Assembly (NCBI RefSeq): GCF_907164905.1
Contig: NZ_CAJRAF010000002.1
Location: forward strand, 2,914,001 to 2,978,000
Direction of reading: 5' to 3'
DNA from: Dyadobacter sp. CECT 9275
Lineage (GTDB): Bacteria > Bacteroidota > Bacteroidia > Cytophagales > Spirosomataceae
Length of the DNA: 64,000 bases
Shown here: positions 53,076-62,850 of the stretch, piece after piece
How the letters are laid out: every line of letters begins with the position of its first letter
Position numbering within the stretch: the stretch's first letter is position 1
Notes under the pieces: model-generated
Told to the model about the DNA's origin: nothing
The model's database searches: none
Seen by the model: only the letters and a program-made list of their open reading frames with translations
Program-made: the position numbers and the translations under genes

Positions 53076-53915
53076 ATGAACCCTATTATAAGCGCCGTTA
53101 TACCCTGTTTTAACCATGGAGCTTTCATATCGGAATGCATTACTTCTCTTCTTAATCAGTCCACGGAAATAGCGGAAATCATCGTGGTAGATGACGGATC
53201 AACCGATCCACTGACCTGCGCAATATTGCAGAAGCTAAATTCCCCAAAAACCCGGGTCATTTTCCAATCAAATCTTGGAGCCTCTGCTGCTCGAAATACT
53301 GGCTTCCGGGAAGCTATTGGAACATGGATTTTGACCATCGATGCGGATGATTATTTCCACTCCACATTTTTAGAAAAGGCGCTACAAGTTGCGCAAAATG
53401 ATAGTTTAGTTGGAGCGGTATCCTGCTGGGTACAAATGTTCGGATTGAAGAATGATCTATGGAGATGCTTAGGCGGAGATACCTCTGCATTTCTGGTTAA
53501 GAACAATTCTTCCTCAGCCGGTTTAATATTAAAAAATCATTGGGAAGAAATTAACGGTTATGACGAATCCATGATGGCTTATGAAGATTGGGATTTTTGG
53601 CTCCGATTAACCACATTAGGAGTCAAAGTTCATGTGATACAGGAGGCGCTATTCTTTTACAGAAAACACGCTCACTCCCTATTGGCATCCAACCAAGATA
53701 GATATTTAGATATCCGAAAATATATGTTTTTAAAAAACAAGCATGTTTTTGATACATCTTACCCCGAATCCCTCTTGCAATTCGAGAAAGAAATCATCAA
53801 ATTAAAGCTATCAGTAAGAAAATTAAGTAATCCTACATCAGTTATCGAGCTTGTAAGAATTTTCACTAACAGCATACGTAAATATTTGAATCAGCTAATA
53901 TTAAGTATAAAATGA
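53076..53915 (+). CDS. Family 2 glycosyltransferase
   Basis: 279 residues. GT-A motifs: ISAVIPCFNHGAFISECITS, IIVVDDGSTDPLTCAIL, WILTIDADDYFHSTFLEKAL and the MAYEDWDFWLRLTTLGVKVH segment. The short C-terminal region is basic and helical. Specificity unknown. Confidence 0.92.
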   Translation: MNPIISAVIPCFNHGAFISECITSLLNQSTEIAEIIVVDDGSTDPLTCAILQKLNSPKTRVIFQSNLGASAARNTGFREAIGTWILTIDADDYFHSTFLEKALQVAQNDSLVGAVSCWVQMFGLKNDLWRCLGGDTSAFLVKNNSSSAGLILKNHWEEINGYDESMMAYEDWDFWLRLTTLGVKVHVIQEALFFYRKHAHSLLASNQDRYLDIRKYMFLKNKHVFDTSYPESLLQFEKEIIKLKLSVRKLSNPTSVIELVRIFTNSIRKYLNQLILSIK

Positions 53916-54168
53916 CATATAAGCCTTATCTGGTAAATTTTTACGTAATTAAACTCTATTTATCTTTTAGTGCTAAACTTCAATTCATCTTACCCTATCA
54001 ATAGTACCATTGAAAATATGGTAACATCTATATTTTTTACATAAATAGGCTACACTTTTTATTGATGAGAATTTAAAAAGATAAATTCAACGACCAAAGC
54101 CAACCAGAAACAGCCTTGCAGCCAATACTCATGCATTCGGTACGGGCTTGACTTTACTGATCAGATAT
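53916..54168 (+). other. AT-rich gap inside the polysaccharide locus
   Basis: About 250 bp without a gene, the largest break in the glycosyltransferase run. No -7 box of the TAnnTTTG form and no clear terminator was found. It may be a junction between gene blocks of different origin. Confidence 0.35.
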
Positions 54169-55344
54169 ATGCAGCAAAATTTAAAAAAGAAGATAATTAT
54201 AATTCTTCCACATTCGGGTGCTGGAGGCGACAGCCAGGTCATTCTGAATCTACTGTATGCAAACTCTGCCAGTAATGAAATTTTCGATTTTCACCTTTTA
54301 ATCAATAGCGCAGGAGAATTACACGACGAATTTAAACGATTCGCAAAAGTTTATACCTTCCCTATTGATGACTATCCTCTTGTACGCAAAATTCTAAGAC
54401 GACTTTCAGTTCTATCATTCGAATGGTTAAAGAAAAAATATTATCTATCACTGATCAACAAACTTAAACCTGATTTGGTGTACATTAATACAGTAAATGA
54501 AAACGAATTAAGCCAAGCCGTGTTATCCTCAGGAAAAAAGTTTGCAGTCCATCCTCATGAATTAGATTTTGTTGTTACGCACCGCATTTCTGATGTATGG
54601 ATTGAAAATCTGGTGAACTATTCAGCAAAAATAATCAGCCCGGCCCACGCAGCGGCCATTTTCTATCAAGATGTATATTGTGCTGAAAAAGATAAAACAG
54701 TTATCTTACATGAAACAGTAAGCGACAAACGTATTCACTGGAACTTAAATAATAATACAAAAAGTACATTGAGGCCTTCTAATGACGTTTTGTTGATAGG
54801 AGGATCAGGCTCAATAATTTTCAGGAAAGGTGTTGATACTTTCATTCGGGCTTGCAGTATCGTACGTCAACAATATACTGGAAAAATTAAATTTTTCTGG
54901 CTTGGAGGACAATCTAATGTTTACAAAAAACAGATTTACTTCAAATCATTGGTTAATTTACTAAAAACAGAAAATTTACTCGCTGATTTTGAATTTTTAC
55001 CCTATACAGCTCAGGTAGGCAGCTTTTTCAACGAATTGGATCTGATGGTTCTCCCCTCCCGTATTGAAGCCTTTCCTCTGGTAGTTTTAGAAGCCATGCT
55101 TTTTGAGAAGCCTGTTGTTGCCATGGATGTAGGTGGTGTCAGGGAAGTGGTCGATGAACAGACTGGTTACCTGGTAAAAGACAGAACGCCGGAAGGTTTG
55201 GCGAAGGGAATAATCCACTTTTTAGAAAGTGAAAAACTCCGAAAAGAAACTGGCAAACGAGGGAGGGAAAGAGTTTTAAAAAACTTCGAGGCAGAGGTAC
55301 AGGTAAAAAAATGGCTTCAGATTCTGCATGAACTTACGGACTAA
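54169..55344 (+). CDS. Family 4 glycosyltransferase
   Basis: About 391 residues from MQQNLKKKIIIILPHSGAGG DSQVIL. The donor domain has VLLIGGSGSIIFRKGVDTFI, KFFWLGGQSNVYKKQ and LDLMVLPSRIEAFPLVVLEA MLFEKPVVAMDVGG (EX7E type). A TTG start at 54148 would add seven residues before the family start and is less likely. Sugar specificity unknown. Confidence 0.9.
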   Translation: MQQNLKKKIIIILPHSGAGGDSQVILNLLYANSASNEIFDFHLLINSAGELHDEFKRFAKVYTFPIDDYPLVRKILRRLSVLSFEWLKKKYYLSLINKLKPDLVYINTVNENELSQAVLSSGKKFAVHPHELDFVVTHRISDVWIENLVNYSAKIISPAHAAAIFYQDVYCAEKDKTVILHETVSDKRIHWNLNNNTKSTLRPSNDVLLIGGSGSIIFRKGVDTFIRACSIVRQQYTGKIKFFWLGGQSNVYKKQIYFKSLVNLLKTENLLADFEFLPYTAQVGSFFNELDLMVLPSRIEAFPLVVLEAMLFEKPVVAMDVGGVREVVDEQTGYLVKDRTPEGLAKGIIHFLESEKLRKETGKRGRERVLKNFEAEVQVKKWLQILHELTD

Positions 55345-55356
55345 ATATTACAAGTT

Positions 55357-56631
55357 TTGAAAATCGCCTTCGTAGTTTCCTTTTTTGATTTCCGCAACGA
55401 TGTCCGGAAGGTCATAATGGAAGTATCCCAAAAGCATGAGGTATGTATTTTGGGAAAGCCTGAGCATGCCGAGGCGATCCGCCAGCACTTACCTGCTCAG
55501 GTTACATTCCGCCCTATTCTGGAGGCCAAGGCCTCGGTCTGGAATACCTTTTGGGAACGCATTTACCTTCTTTTTAAAAAACTACCCAAAAGCCGCTCCA
55601 ACTTTTTTTTGATGGAGCTTTTCAAGGTCAGCAATGTTGCGGATCAGGTTCAGCAGCAAAAGGGCAGAAAATTACTGGCCTGGATTAAAAAATTACCGAA
55701 ATTCATTCCTTACGATTTTTACCTGAACAGATTACGGTACCGCGCCGGAACCAGAATAGATGATATCGACCAATTCATCTGTTTCACAGCCATTGCCGAT
55801 GACCATTTCCACGCTCGGCTTATCAGGGAAAGGAAGCAGATAAAAGTATATGTCTATAGCTGGGACCACCCCTGCAAGCATACCTGTTTTTCAAAAAGGG
55901 TAACTTACCTCTGCTGGTCTCAGGAGCTTAAGAAGGATATTGTAACATTGCAGAACATTCCTGAGCATCAGATTTTTGTAGCAGGCGCAAGCCAGTTCGG
56001 TTATATCCACGACTACCTTGGTTTGCTGTCCGCGCGTCGGCCATATTCATTTCCGTATATTTACTTCGGCTGCGCCATCGGCATTGTGGATCTGGTTCCG
56101 GAGGAGCTCAGACTCATCAAATTACTGGCGGAGTGTTTGATGCAGGAACAACCTGAGTGGAAATTGGTGGTAAGGCCTTATCCTGTCCTGACCAACTGGA
56201 CATTTTATGAAACACTCAAAATGTTGCCCAACGTAGTGGTGGATGATCAGTTCCGTACCAAAGACCTGTCTGTTGCCGAAGATGATATTCTGAAAAAATA
56301 TGAGACAATTGAACATGCAGAGGCCTTTTTTCACCTGGGTACCACCATGGGCCTGGAGGCATGTTTTACAGAAACCCCATCCTTTATTCTGGATTTCGGA
56401 TACACCACCGGCCAAGACCTCAGTCTTTATAATTTCATTCATCAGTTTCAAAATGACCGCCACCTCATCCAGTTGTCCCCGGTTAACGCCATACGGTCCC
56501 GGGAAGAGTTGTCACAGGTACTCAAAGAAACAGGTGCCCCTCAGTACAAAGTATTAAATAAAGTTGTCCGGCAACAGTATTCCTTGAAATCCTTTTCGAA
56601 ATTTGCAGAAGATCTGGTCGAAATTTCATGA
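55357..56631 (+). CDS. Probable GT-B-fold glycosyltransferase-like protein, family not recognised
   Basis: 424 residues starting at a TTG (MKIAFVVSFFDFRNDVRKVI). The N-terminal beta-alpha pattern and C-terminal segments KLVVRPYPVLTNWTFYETL and AFFHLGTTMGLEACFTETPS suggest a GT-B fold with a nucleotide-sugar pocket. A Cys/His-rich stretch, YSWDHPCKHTCFSKRVTYLC WS, sits mid-protein and is unusual. I cannot assign a CAZy family. No ATG lies before codon 21, so the TTG is the likely start. It is 12 bp after the previous gene and overlaps the acetyltransferase gene by 4 bp. GC content returns to the local norm here. Confidence 0.75.
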   Translation: MKIAFVVSFFDFRNDVRKVIMEVSQKHEVCILGKPEHAEAIRQHLPAQVTFRPILEAKASVWNTFWERIYLLFKKLPKSRSNFFLMELFKVSNVADQVQQQKGRKLLAWIKKLPKFIPYDFYLNRLRYRAGTRIDDIDQFICFTAIADDHFHARLIRERKQIKVYVYSWDHPCKHTCFSKRVTYLCWSQELKKDIVTLQNIPEHQIFVAGASQFGYIHDYLGLLSARRPYSFPYIYFGCAIGIVDLVPEELRLIKLLAECLMQEQPEWKLVVRPYPVLTNWTFYETLKMLPNVVVDDQFRTKDLSVAEDDILKKYETIEHAEAFFHLGTTMGLEACFTETPSFILDFGYTTGQDLSLYNFIHQFQNDRHLIQLSPVNAIRSREELSQVLKETGAPQYKVLNKVVRQQYSLKSFSKFAEDLVEIS

Positions 56632-57182
56632 AAAAACTTCTGGTAACATTCTATATTTCAGTTCTTGCACTGAAAGACTACCTGTATCGGGAGTGGCTTC
56701 TGCATCTCCCACTCCATTTCATTCGTTTATACCTCATAAAAAAAACGCTTTACAAAGTAGGGAAACAATGTTTCTTCGCAATAGGAATAGAAACCCGCCA
56801 GGGCCGTAACATTACAGTCGGAAATAATTGCGTGGTCAATAAAAGGGTGCTCCTGGATGGCAGAGGCGGCAAAATTATCCTGGGGAATAATGTGGATATT
56901 GCACAGGAAGTTAATATCTGGACCCTTTCCCATGACCCGCATAGTGACTACCATGAGACTACCGGCGCCGACGTCATCATCCAAGACTATGTCTGGATTG
57001 CCTCGCGGGTAACCATCTTGCCTGGGGTACATATTGGCAAAGGCGCAGTTGTGGCGACGGGGAGCGTGGTCACTTCGGATGTCGGTGAAATGGTTATTGT
57101 AGCAGGCATCCCGGCAAAGCCAATAGGTTTACGGAAGAGCAAATTGCTATACACGCTAGACCATCGCCCATGGTTCAGATAA
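56628..57182 (+). CDS. Hexapeptide-repeat acetyltransferase (left-handed beta-helix)
   Basis: 184 residues. The hydrophobic N-terminal ~50 residues may dock to the membrane. The beta-helix repeats run through NITVGNNCVVNKRVLLDGRG GKIILGNNVDIAQEVNIWTL, with catalytic-type His in LSHDPH, then VWIASRVTILPGVHIGKGAV VATGSVVTSDV and IVAGIPAKPIG. It should add an acetyl group from acetyl-CoA to a sugar of the polysaccharide. It overlaps genes on both sides. Confidence 0.93.
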   Translation: MKKLLVTFYISVLALKDYLYREWLLHLPLHFIRLYLIKKTLYKVGKQCFFAIGIETRQGRNITVGNNCVVNKRVLLDGRGGKIILGNNVDIAQEVNIWTLSHDPHSDYHETTGADVIIQDYVWIASRVTILPGVHIGKGAVVATGSVVTSDVGEMVIVAGIPAKPIGLRKSKLLYTLDHRPWFR

Positions 57183-58216
57183 AAATCAAAATGGTTGCCT
57201 GCCTCCCTGTTGCGGGTAACGATAACCCTTATCAGGCATTGATGATCGAAGGCTTAAACCAATCCGGACGGCTTCATGCTTTTAACGGCGTGCACGATAA
57301 ATTTGGGGGCATCATCCGAACGGCCTGGAAATACAGGCCCGATTACATCCACTTTGACTGGATAACTTCTTATTATCAACGCCGGTATGCGTGGGCCAGT
57401 TATCTGAGTATGGCCGTCTTTTTTATACAGCTTGTTTTAGTCCGGAATATTTGGGGAACAAAGTTTGTGTGGACCTTACACAATATTCTCCCACACAACG
57501 CTGAGCACATAGCAATGCACCGTTTTTGCCAGCGCTTTTTTGCACGCCGTTGCGAATGGATCCGGATATTTTCCAGTCACACACTGGACCGCGCTGCATC
57601 TGAACTCAACATTCCGACCCACAAATTCAGGGTCATACCCGAAGGGCCCTATACTACAGTTTACCCCAATACCATTACCAGAAACGAAGCACGGGCGTAC
57701 TTCGGGTTACCCCAGGACAAAATGGTTTTTCTATACCTGGGTCTGATTAAACCCTACAAGGGTATTTCAGAGTTACTTCAAGCCTTTCACAGTATTGAAC
57801 GACAAGATAAGATACTGATCATCGCGGGCAGATGTATGGACCCGCGCTACGGCCGGGAAATAAAAAACGAAATAACCCCTGATGTGATTTTTAAAGATGA
57901 ATTTATCCCCGACCACCAGCTTCAGTATTATTTCAACGCGGCGGATATGGTGGTGTTACCGTTTTTAAAAATTGAAAATTCGGGTTCGGTCATTCTCGCG
58001 ATGGGTTTTGGAAAACCCGTCATAGCGCCGATGTTCGGAGCTGTACAAGAAAGATTATGCCAACAAATAGATTTACTTTTTACAAATCACCATCAACTTC
58101 ATCAAAAACTGTTACTTTCATTGGACCTTTCTGAAAGCATACTTCGGAATATCGGAATTTCCAACGCCAACCAGCTGAAGCAATTTCAGTGGAGCGATTT
58201 TGCAAAAGCATTTTAA
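57170..58216 (+). CDS. Family 4-like glycosyltransferase
   Basis: 348 residues. The N-terminal acceptor half includes WKYRPDYIHFDWITSYYQRR and a hydrophobic segment YLSMAVFFIQLVLVRNIWG. The donor half has KMVFLYLGLIKPYKGISELL and YYFNAADMVVLPFLKIENSG SVILAMGFGKPVIAPMFGA, a GT4-like nucleotide-sugar site. The start at 57170 overlaps the acetyltransferase gene by 13 bp; the internal Met8 is an alternative. Confidence 0.87.
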   Translation: MVQIKIKMVACLPVAGNDNPYQALMIEGLNQSGRLHAFNGVHDKFGGIIRTAWKYRPDYIHFDWITSYYQRRYAWASYLSMAVFFIQLVLVRNIWGTKFVWTLHNILPHNAEHIAMHRFCQRFFARRCEWIRIFSSHTLDRAASELNIPTHKFRVIPEGPYTTVYPNTITRNEARAYFGLPQDKMVFLYLGLIKPYKGISELLQAFHSIERQDKILIIAGRCMDPRYGREIKNEITPDVIFKDEFIPDHQLQYYFNAADMVVLPFLKIENSGSVILAMGFGKPVIAPMFGAVQERLCQQIDLLFTNHHQLHQKLLLSLDLSESILRNIGISNANQLKQFQWSDFAKAF

Positions 58217-58238
58217 CAAACGGTAAAAAGAGTTATTA

Positions 58239-59378
58239 ATGAAAGTTTTGACAATAATAGGTACCCGCCCCGAAGCTATCAAAATGGCACCTGTTATCCG
58301 GCAGCTTACAAATAATATTCACATTCACCATCAATTATGCATTACAGGCCAGCACAAGGAAATGCTGGATACCGTTCTACAGTTTTTTGAGATTGAACCG
58401 GATTTCAATCTCAACATTATGAAACCCGGCCAGGACCTCACAGATATTACGGTAGGAATTCTCACCGGACTTAAAGACGTGTGGAAAGTATTCCGCCCCG
58501 ACTGGATCCTGGTGCATGGAGATACCACTACCTGTTTTGCATCCTCACTTGCTGCATTTTACGAAGGGATTAAAATTGGCCATGTGGAGGCAGGCTTAAG
58601 AACGGGCAACCTGCGCTCTCCTTTCCCCGAGGAAGCCAACAGACAACTCACAGACCGTCTGGCCGACGTCTTTTTTGTACCCACCCAACGGAACAGGGAG
58701 AATCTCCTGGCAGAAGGTGTAACAGACAGCAAGATTATCATTTCTGGAAATACGGTGATTGATGCATTAATCTGGGCGGACAATAAAGTACTTTCCTTTT
58801 CCGAAAAAATTTCTCCCGAACTGCGAAACCGGCTGGAAAATATGGAGCGCCTCATTTTAGTAACTGGCCACCGGAGGGAAAATTTTGGCTCGGGCATTCA
58901 ATCCATCTGCAAGGTACTTGCCCGGCTGGCAAATTTCTATCCCTCCGCAGATATCGTGTATCCTGTACATCTTAATCCCAACATTAAAAAGCCCGTTTAC
59001 GAACTATTGTCGGGAATCCGAAACGTTCATTTGATTTCTCCGCTGGATTACCCTGATTTTGTACATGTTATGAAAAAAAGCTGGATAATCCTTACCGACT
59101 CAGGAGGAATTCAGGAGGAGGCGCCATCCTTAGGGAAGCCTGTTCTGGTCATGCGGGATACCACCGAAAGAACGGAAGTACTTGATTCAGGAAGTGTCAA
59201 GTTAGTCGGAACGGACCTTGGGTTAATAGAAAGTACTGTAAAAGAATTATGGGATAATAAGACGGCCTATGATAAAATGGCGTTGAATGCCAATCCTTAT
59301 GGAGATGGATCAGCAGCCGACAAAATAAATGACTTTTTTAGTACAATTACCTCTGAAGTACCCGAAAATCTGTTGTGA
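58239..59378 (+). CDS. wecB: UDP-N-acetylglucosamine 2-epimerase, non-hydrolysing
   Basis: 379 residues. WecB/MnaA motifs: IGTRPEAIKMAPVIRQL, CITGQHKEMLDTVL, VHGDTTTCFASSLAAFYEGI KIGHVEAGLRTGNLRSPFPE E, LVTGHRRENFG and LTDSGGIQEEAPSLGKPVLV MRDTTERTE. It converts UDP-GlcNAc to UDP-ManNAc, supplying ManNAc or ManNAcA units. Because the non-hydrolysing type yields the nucleotide sugar and not free ManNAc, it does not directly feed the NeuB-type synthase. Confidence 0.96.
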   Translation: MKVLTIIGTRPEAIKMAPVIRQLTNNIHIHHQLCITGQHKEMLDTVLQFFEIEPDFNLNIMKPGQDLTDITVGILTGLKDVWKVFRPDWILVHGDTTTCFASSLAAFYEGIKIGHVEAGLRTGNLRSPFPEEANRQLTDRLADVFFVPTQRNRENLLAEGVTDSKIIISGNTVIDALIWADNKVLSFSEKISPELRNRLENMERLILVTGHRRENFGSGIQSICKVLARLANFYPSADIVYPVHLNPNIKKPVYELLSGIRNVHLISPLDYPDFVHVMKKSWIILTDSGGIQEEAPSLGKPVLVMRDTTERTEVLDSGSVKLVGTDLGLIESTVKELWDNKTAYDKMALNANPYGDGSAADKINDFFSTITSEVPENLL

Positions 59379-59465
59379 CAACCCGGCATTTTTCCAGTGG
59401 CTCCCAAAGCTAAAATTTGCGTAAACCCAACCATATTCCTCATCAGGCCAATTTTATATTGTTAA

Positions 59466-60701
59466 ATGATCCAGAAAATTCAGCTTACCCTATTCACGCT
59501 CGTTATCCTGACAGCGTTAGTCATTTCATTTTTTGTATTGAGGAATCAACGGATGAAAAGTGTGTGGACGGCACCCTATTTTTCCGCTGCCGAAAATTTA
59601 TCGTTCGGGGGAGATTTTCTGATGGATCAGAACGATATAATTGCCTTCGATTTACTGGACAACAGGACCAAGGAGGATCATTATGTGTTCAAAAAGTCAG
59701 ACCATTTAACGCACTATAATTACAACCCAATCGGATATGCCTACCTTATTTATTTAGCACGAATAATTTTCCCCTTCGCAGGCCACCAGTTGGCAATAAT
59801 CCTGTTTCAGGGATTGACTTTTGTGATACTCGCTATTCTTATTCTCAGCGAATTGGAAACATCAAGGAAAAGATATTTATTTCTTTTCCTTTTCGCGCTG
59901 AATCCGCTCATCATCAGGTTTGTAGTATTTAATCTATACTATTTCTGGCAGATACTTGTCTCGGGACTTATCTTGCTGATATATTATAATTTCAGACCCA
60001 GGACCTATTTATTACCCCTGATCCTGCTGCCATTCATAATCATTACCCGCCCCACCACCATTACCCTGCTGCCATTACTCTTCCTGGTTTGTTATCAGAA
60101 GCTTTCCTTTACGAAACTGGCCGGAATTACAGCTTATTGCCTGGTAATTGTCTTACTGTGTTACAAACCGACCGAAAAAAATATCTGGCATTCTGCTTAC
60201 GCCGGGATAGGCGCCTATCCGAATCCGTATAACGTTCACCTGAGCGACAATGATGCTTATGCACTCTTTGATAAAAAAATGGGTTATAAGTTAAGTGCGT
60301 CGCTGGGAGGTAATTACTATGATAAGGCTACCATTCAAATTTATCAGCGGATCACTCGGGATGAGGTTTTAAGGCTCTTAAGGATCAACCCCTGGCTATT
60401 TATCAAAAATGCAGTACTCAATACGTTTCAATCGTTCGGGCTGGGATACCTCAATCGATGGCCCGTCTGGATTAATTACTTCAGCGCATTTTTGGGTTTT
60501 GTATATGCCCTGACTCTTCTGCTCAGAAAACAGTACTTTATTATCGCCGGTATCATTTTAGGAAGTATTTCATTTACACCTTATTACCCACCCATCCCCG
60601 CATATATGTATGGAAATTATGCCTTTATTATCGCCGGTATCCTTTTAATACTCAATAGATCACTGCCGCTTGTCAAATTCAGAAAAAGTAGCGTATCATG
60701 A
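59466..60701 (+). CDS. Multi-pass membrane protein, probable GT-C-like transferase
   Basis: 411 residues with about nine to ten predicted membrane segments (LTLFTLVILTALVISFFVL, LAIILFQGLTFVILAILILS, YLLPLILLPFIIITRPTTIT, YGNYAFIIAGILLILNRSLP). The first large loop is polar with several Asp/Glu (FDLLDNRTKEDHYVFKKSDH), as in lipid-linked GT-C transferases. No family could be named with confidence; a flippase or polymerase role is not supported by motifs seen. It lies 87 bp after wecB and overlaps the next gene by 4 bp. Confidence 0.72.
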   Translation: MIQKIQLTLFTLVILTALVISFFVLRNQRMKSVWTAPYFSAAENLSFGGDFLMDQNDIIAFDLLDNRTKEDHYVFKKSDHLTHYNYNPIGYAYLIYLARIIFPFAGHQLAIILFQGLTFVILAILILSELETSRKRYLFLFLFALNPLIIRFVVFNLYYFWQILVSGLILLIYYNFRPRTYLLPLILLPFIIITRPTTITLLPLLFLVCYQKLSFTKLAGITAYCLVIVLLCYKPTEKNIWHSAYAGIGAYPNPYNVHLSDNDAYALFDKKMGYKLSASLGGNYYDKATIQIYQRITRDEVLRLLRINPWLFIKNAVLNTFQSFGLGYLNRWPVWINYFSAFLGFVYALTLLLRKQYFIIAGIILGSISFTPYYPPIPAYMYGNYAFIIAGILLILNRSLPLVKFRKSSVS

Positions 60702-61744
60702 ATAAAAAAGTTCTTTATCTGTCCTTTAATGACGGCACCGATATGCGGGTCAATAAGGAACTTAAAAGTTTGTACCAGCACGCCTTCGTCGACTTTGTGG
60801 GGATTAATCAGGCCGAGGATACCGGTTTCATTCACCACTCTGAGAAGATAACCCTTCACATGGTGGTGGGCAAAAAGACATCGGCATTGGCAGTTTCTAC
60901 TTACTTCCTGAAATGTATCGGGCTGCTGATCTTCCACAGATATCATTCGGTACATATCATCAATGAACCACAGTTAATCATTTTATGGCCATTTCTTTTT
61001 CTTCAGAAGAACGTGGTACTGGATATTTTCGATTCTATTTTTCTAAAAAGAAACAAGCCGGGCAATCAGTGGAAGCTGATTAAAAAAATAGTGTACGCTC
61101 CTGCGGACGTCATTATTGTTACGGATGAAAACCGGAAAACAATGCTTCCCGACTTTGCTAGAAATCATGCACTCATTTTGCCAAACTATCCTTACTCATT
61201 CAATAAAGTAAAAAAGGAAAACAACAAAAGCAGCGCATTAACCATTATTTATTACGGCTGGCTGGGCCTTCACCGCGGAACCAGTATTGCCCAGGCCATG
61301 CTTGATTCCGGCGTGGAGGTGAATATCATTGTAGCAGGCTGGGTTGGAGATACGCCTTCGGAATTATTGTTAAAATCGCCCCGGATCACCTGGCACGGGG
61401 TAATCCCCCAGCAGCAAGCCCTGGAACTGGCCAGTCAGGCAGACTACATCCTTTGTGTGTATGCCCCTGTTAACAAAAACAATATCAATGCCAGCCCGAA
61501 TAAAATTTATGACGCCATTCAGGTTCAGGTTCCGGTAATCATCAACCAGGAAGTGGCAGTATCCACATTTGTAAAGGAGCAAAAAATTGGGTATGTTTTA
61601 CCATCCTACGAAATTTCAGATTGGCAAACGGTGATGTCGGACCTTGTAAGGTTAAGAAATTCGTTCTCGTTTCATCAGGATCTCATCAATAAGTTTACCT
61701 GGGAATCGGTAGAACCTGAGCTTATGAAGGCACATAAATTATGA
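60698..61744 (+). CDS. Family 4-like glycosyltransferase
   Basis: 348 residues. GT-B fold: KVLYLSFNDGTDMRVNKELK at the N-terminus; ADVIIVTDENRKTMLPDF in the linker; ALTIIYYGWLGLHRGTSIAQ, VNIIVAGWVGD and QADYILCVYAPVNKNNINAS PNKIYDAI in the donor half. Donor sugar unknown. It overlaps both neighbours by 4 bp. Confidence 0.88.
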   Translation: MNKKVLYLSFNDGTDMRVNKELKSLYQHAFVDFVGINQAEDTGFIHHSEKITLHMVVGKKTSALAVSTYFLKCIGLLIFHRYHSVHIINEPQLIILWPFLFLQKNVVLDIFDSIFLKRNKPGNQWKLIKKIVYAPADVIIVTDENRKTMLPDFARNHALILPNYPYSFNKVKKENNKSSALTIIYYGWLGLHRGTSIAQAMLDSGVEVNIIVAGWVGDTPSELLLKSPRITWHGVIPQQQALELASQADYILCVYAPVNKNNINASPNKIYDAIQVQVPVIINQEVAVSTFVKEQKIGYVLPSYEISDWQTVMSDLVRLRNSFSFHQDLINKFTWESVEPELMKAHKL

Positions 61745-62850
61745 AGATACTATTCTGTACCAATGTATACCAGGTAATAGAAAACGGCCCCGTTAAATTC
61801 GCCAGAATGTTACCTGATATTAACCACCTGTATCCTGAACATGAAATCAGAATTCTGACTGAGGACATTAACCACCCATCGGAAGAGGTTTACAAGGTGA
61901 CCATGAAGTCCGGCTGGCAAAAAAGCATTCTCAGTCAGTTCATACGGATGGGACGCTACCATCGCCAGGCGATGAAAATTAGAAAAGAATTTCCTTTCGA
62001 TGTGCTGGTGTACAACAATGCATTCGTTGGTCTATTCAGCGCCATATTTTTTACCAGGACAGTCGTAATGATTAATGATGATAACAATCTCAATTTCTCA
62101 GAACTGCCCATCCTTTCCAGAAACTGGATTAAAAGACTGATTTTCAGAAATCTGGAAAAATTGACCGCTTCTTTCGCCAGAACAGTTATTGCAAATTCGG
62201 ATTATCTGAGGACTAGAATCATCGCGGAATACCGGATCAATGCCGAAAAAGTAAGCCGATTGTACAAAGGCGTTAAGGAACAGCCTGTTGTGCCTGACAG
62301 GCCATTTGCCCCTGAGAATATGGTGAGAATACTGTTTGTAAAAAATGATTTTCAAAGAGGAGGACTGTACACTTTAACCGAAGCACTTGCCCTGACCGGA
62401 CTTATTTTCCAGGTAACCGTAGCCGGTAATAATGCAGCGGATCACGTCCAAATCGGAAACTTGCTGAATCATCCCAACATTGTGAAGTCTGCTATCTTGG
62501 GGAAGCAAACACAGGAACAGATTTTCGGGTTGATGACCCAATCGGATATTTTTTGCGTTCCTTCCTACAAAGAAGCATTCGGAGTTGCTAACCTGGAAGC
62601 GCTATCTCTGGGCCTGTCGGTGGTTACCACCCGTGTTGGCGGCGTGCCAGAAGCACTCAACAATGAAAATTGTGCCTGGCTGGTACCTCCCGGAAATGCT
62701 CAGGAACTGGCTGCTGCACTGGTGGATTGTATCAAAAATGACGTACTGAGAGAGGTGAAAATTAAAAACGGGCTGCAGCATGTCAAGAGCTTTTCCGAAA
62801 AAAAATTGCTCCGGAATTTCATCTCTATCTTGTCTGAAACTGCGCCATGA
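61741..62850 (+). CDS. Family 4 glycosyltransferase
   Basis: 369 residues. N-terminus MKILFCTNVYQVIENGPVKF; donor domain with VRILFVKNDFQRGGLYTLTE and the EX7E-type SDIFCVPSYKEAFGVANLEA LSLGLSVVTTRVGGVPEAL. Retaining transferase of unknown specificity. The next gene starts in its stop codon (ATGA). Confidence 0.92.
   Translation: MKILFCTNVYQVIENGPVKFARMLPDINHLYPEHEIRILTEDINHPSEEVYKVTMKSGWQKSILSQFIRMGRYHRQAMKIRKEFPFDVLVYNNAFVGLFSAIFFTRTVVMINDDNNLNFSELPILSRNWIKRLIFRNLEKLTASFARTVIANSDYLRTRIIAEYRINAEKVSRLYKGVKEQPVVPDRPFAPENMVRILFVKNDFQRGGLYTLTEALALTGLIFQVTVAGNNAADHVQIGNLLNHPNIVKSAILGKQTQEQIFGLMTQSDIFCVPSYKEAFGVANLEALSLGLSVVTTRVGGVPEALNNENCAWLVPPGNAQELAAALVDCIKNDVLREVKIKNGLQHVKSFSEKKLLRNFISILSETAP

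Noticed and set aside
58239..59378. Reading the epimerase as NeuC (hydrolysing, sialic-acid pathway)
   Set aside because: The motif set and length fit the non-hydrolysing WecB/MnaA type, so it was not used as support for a Neu5Ac pathway.
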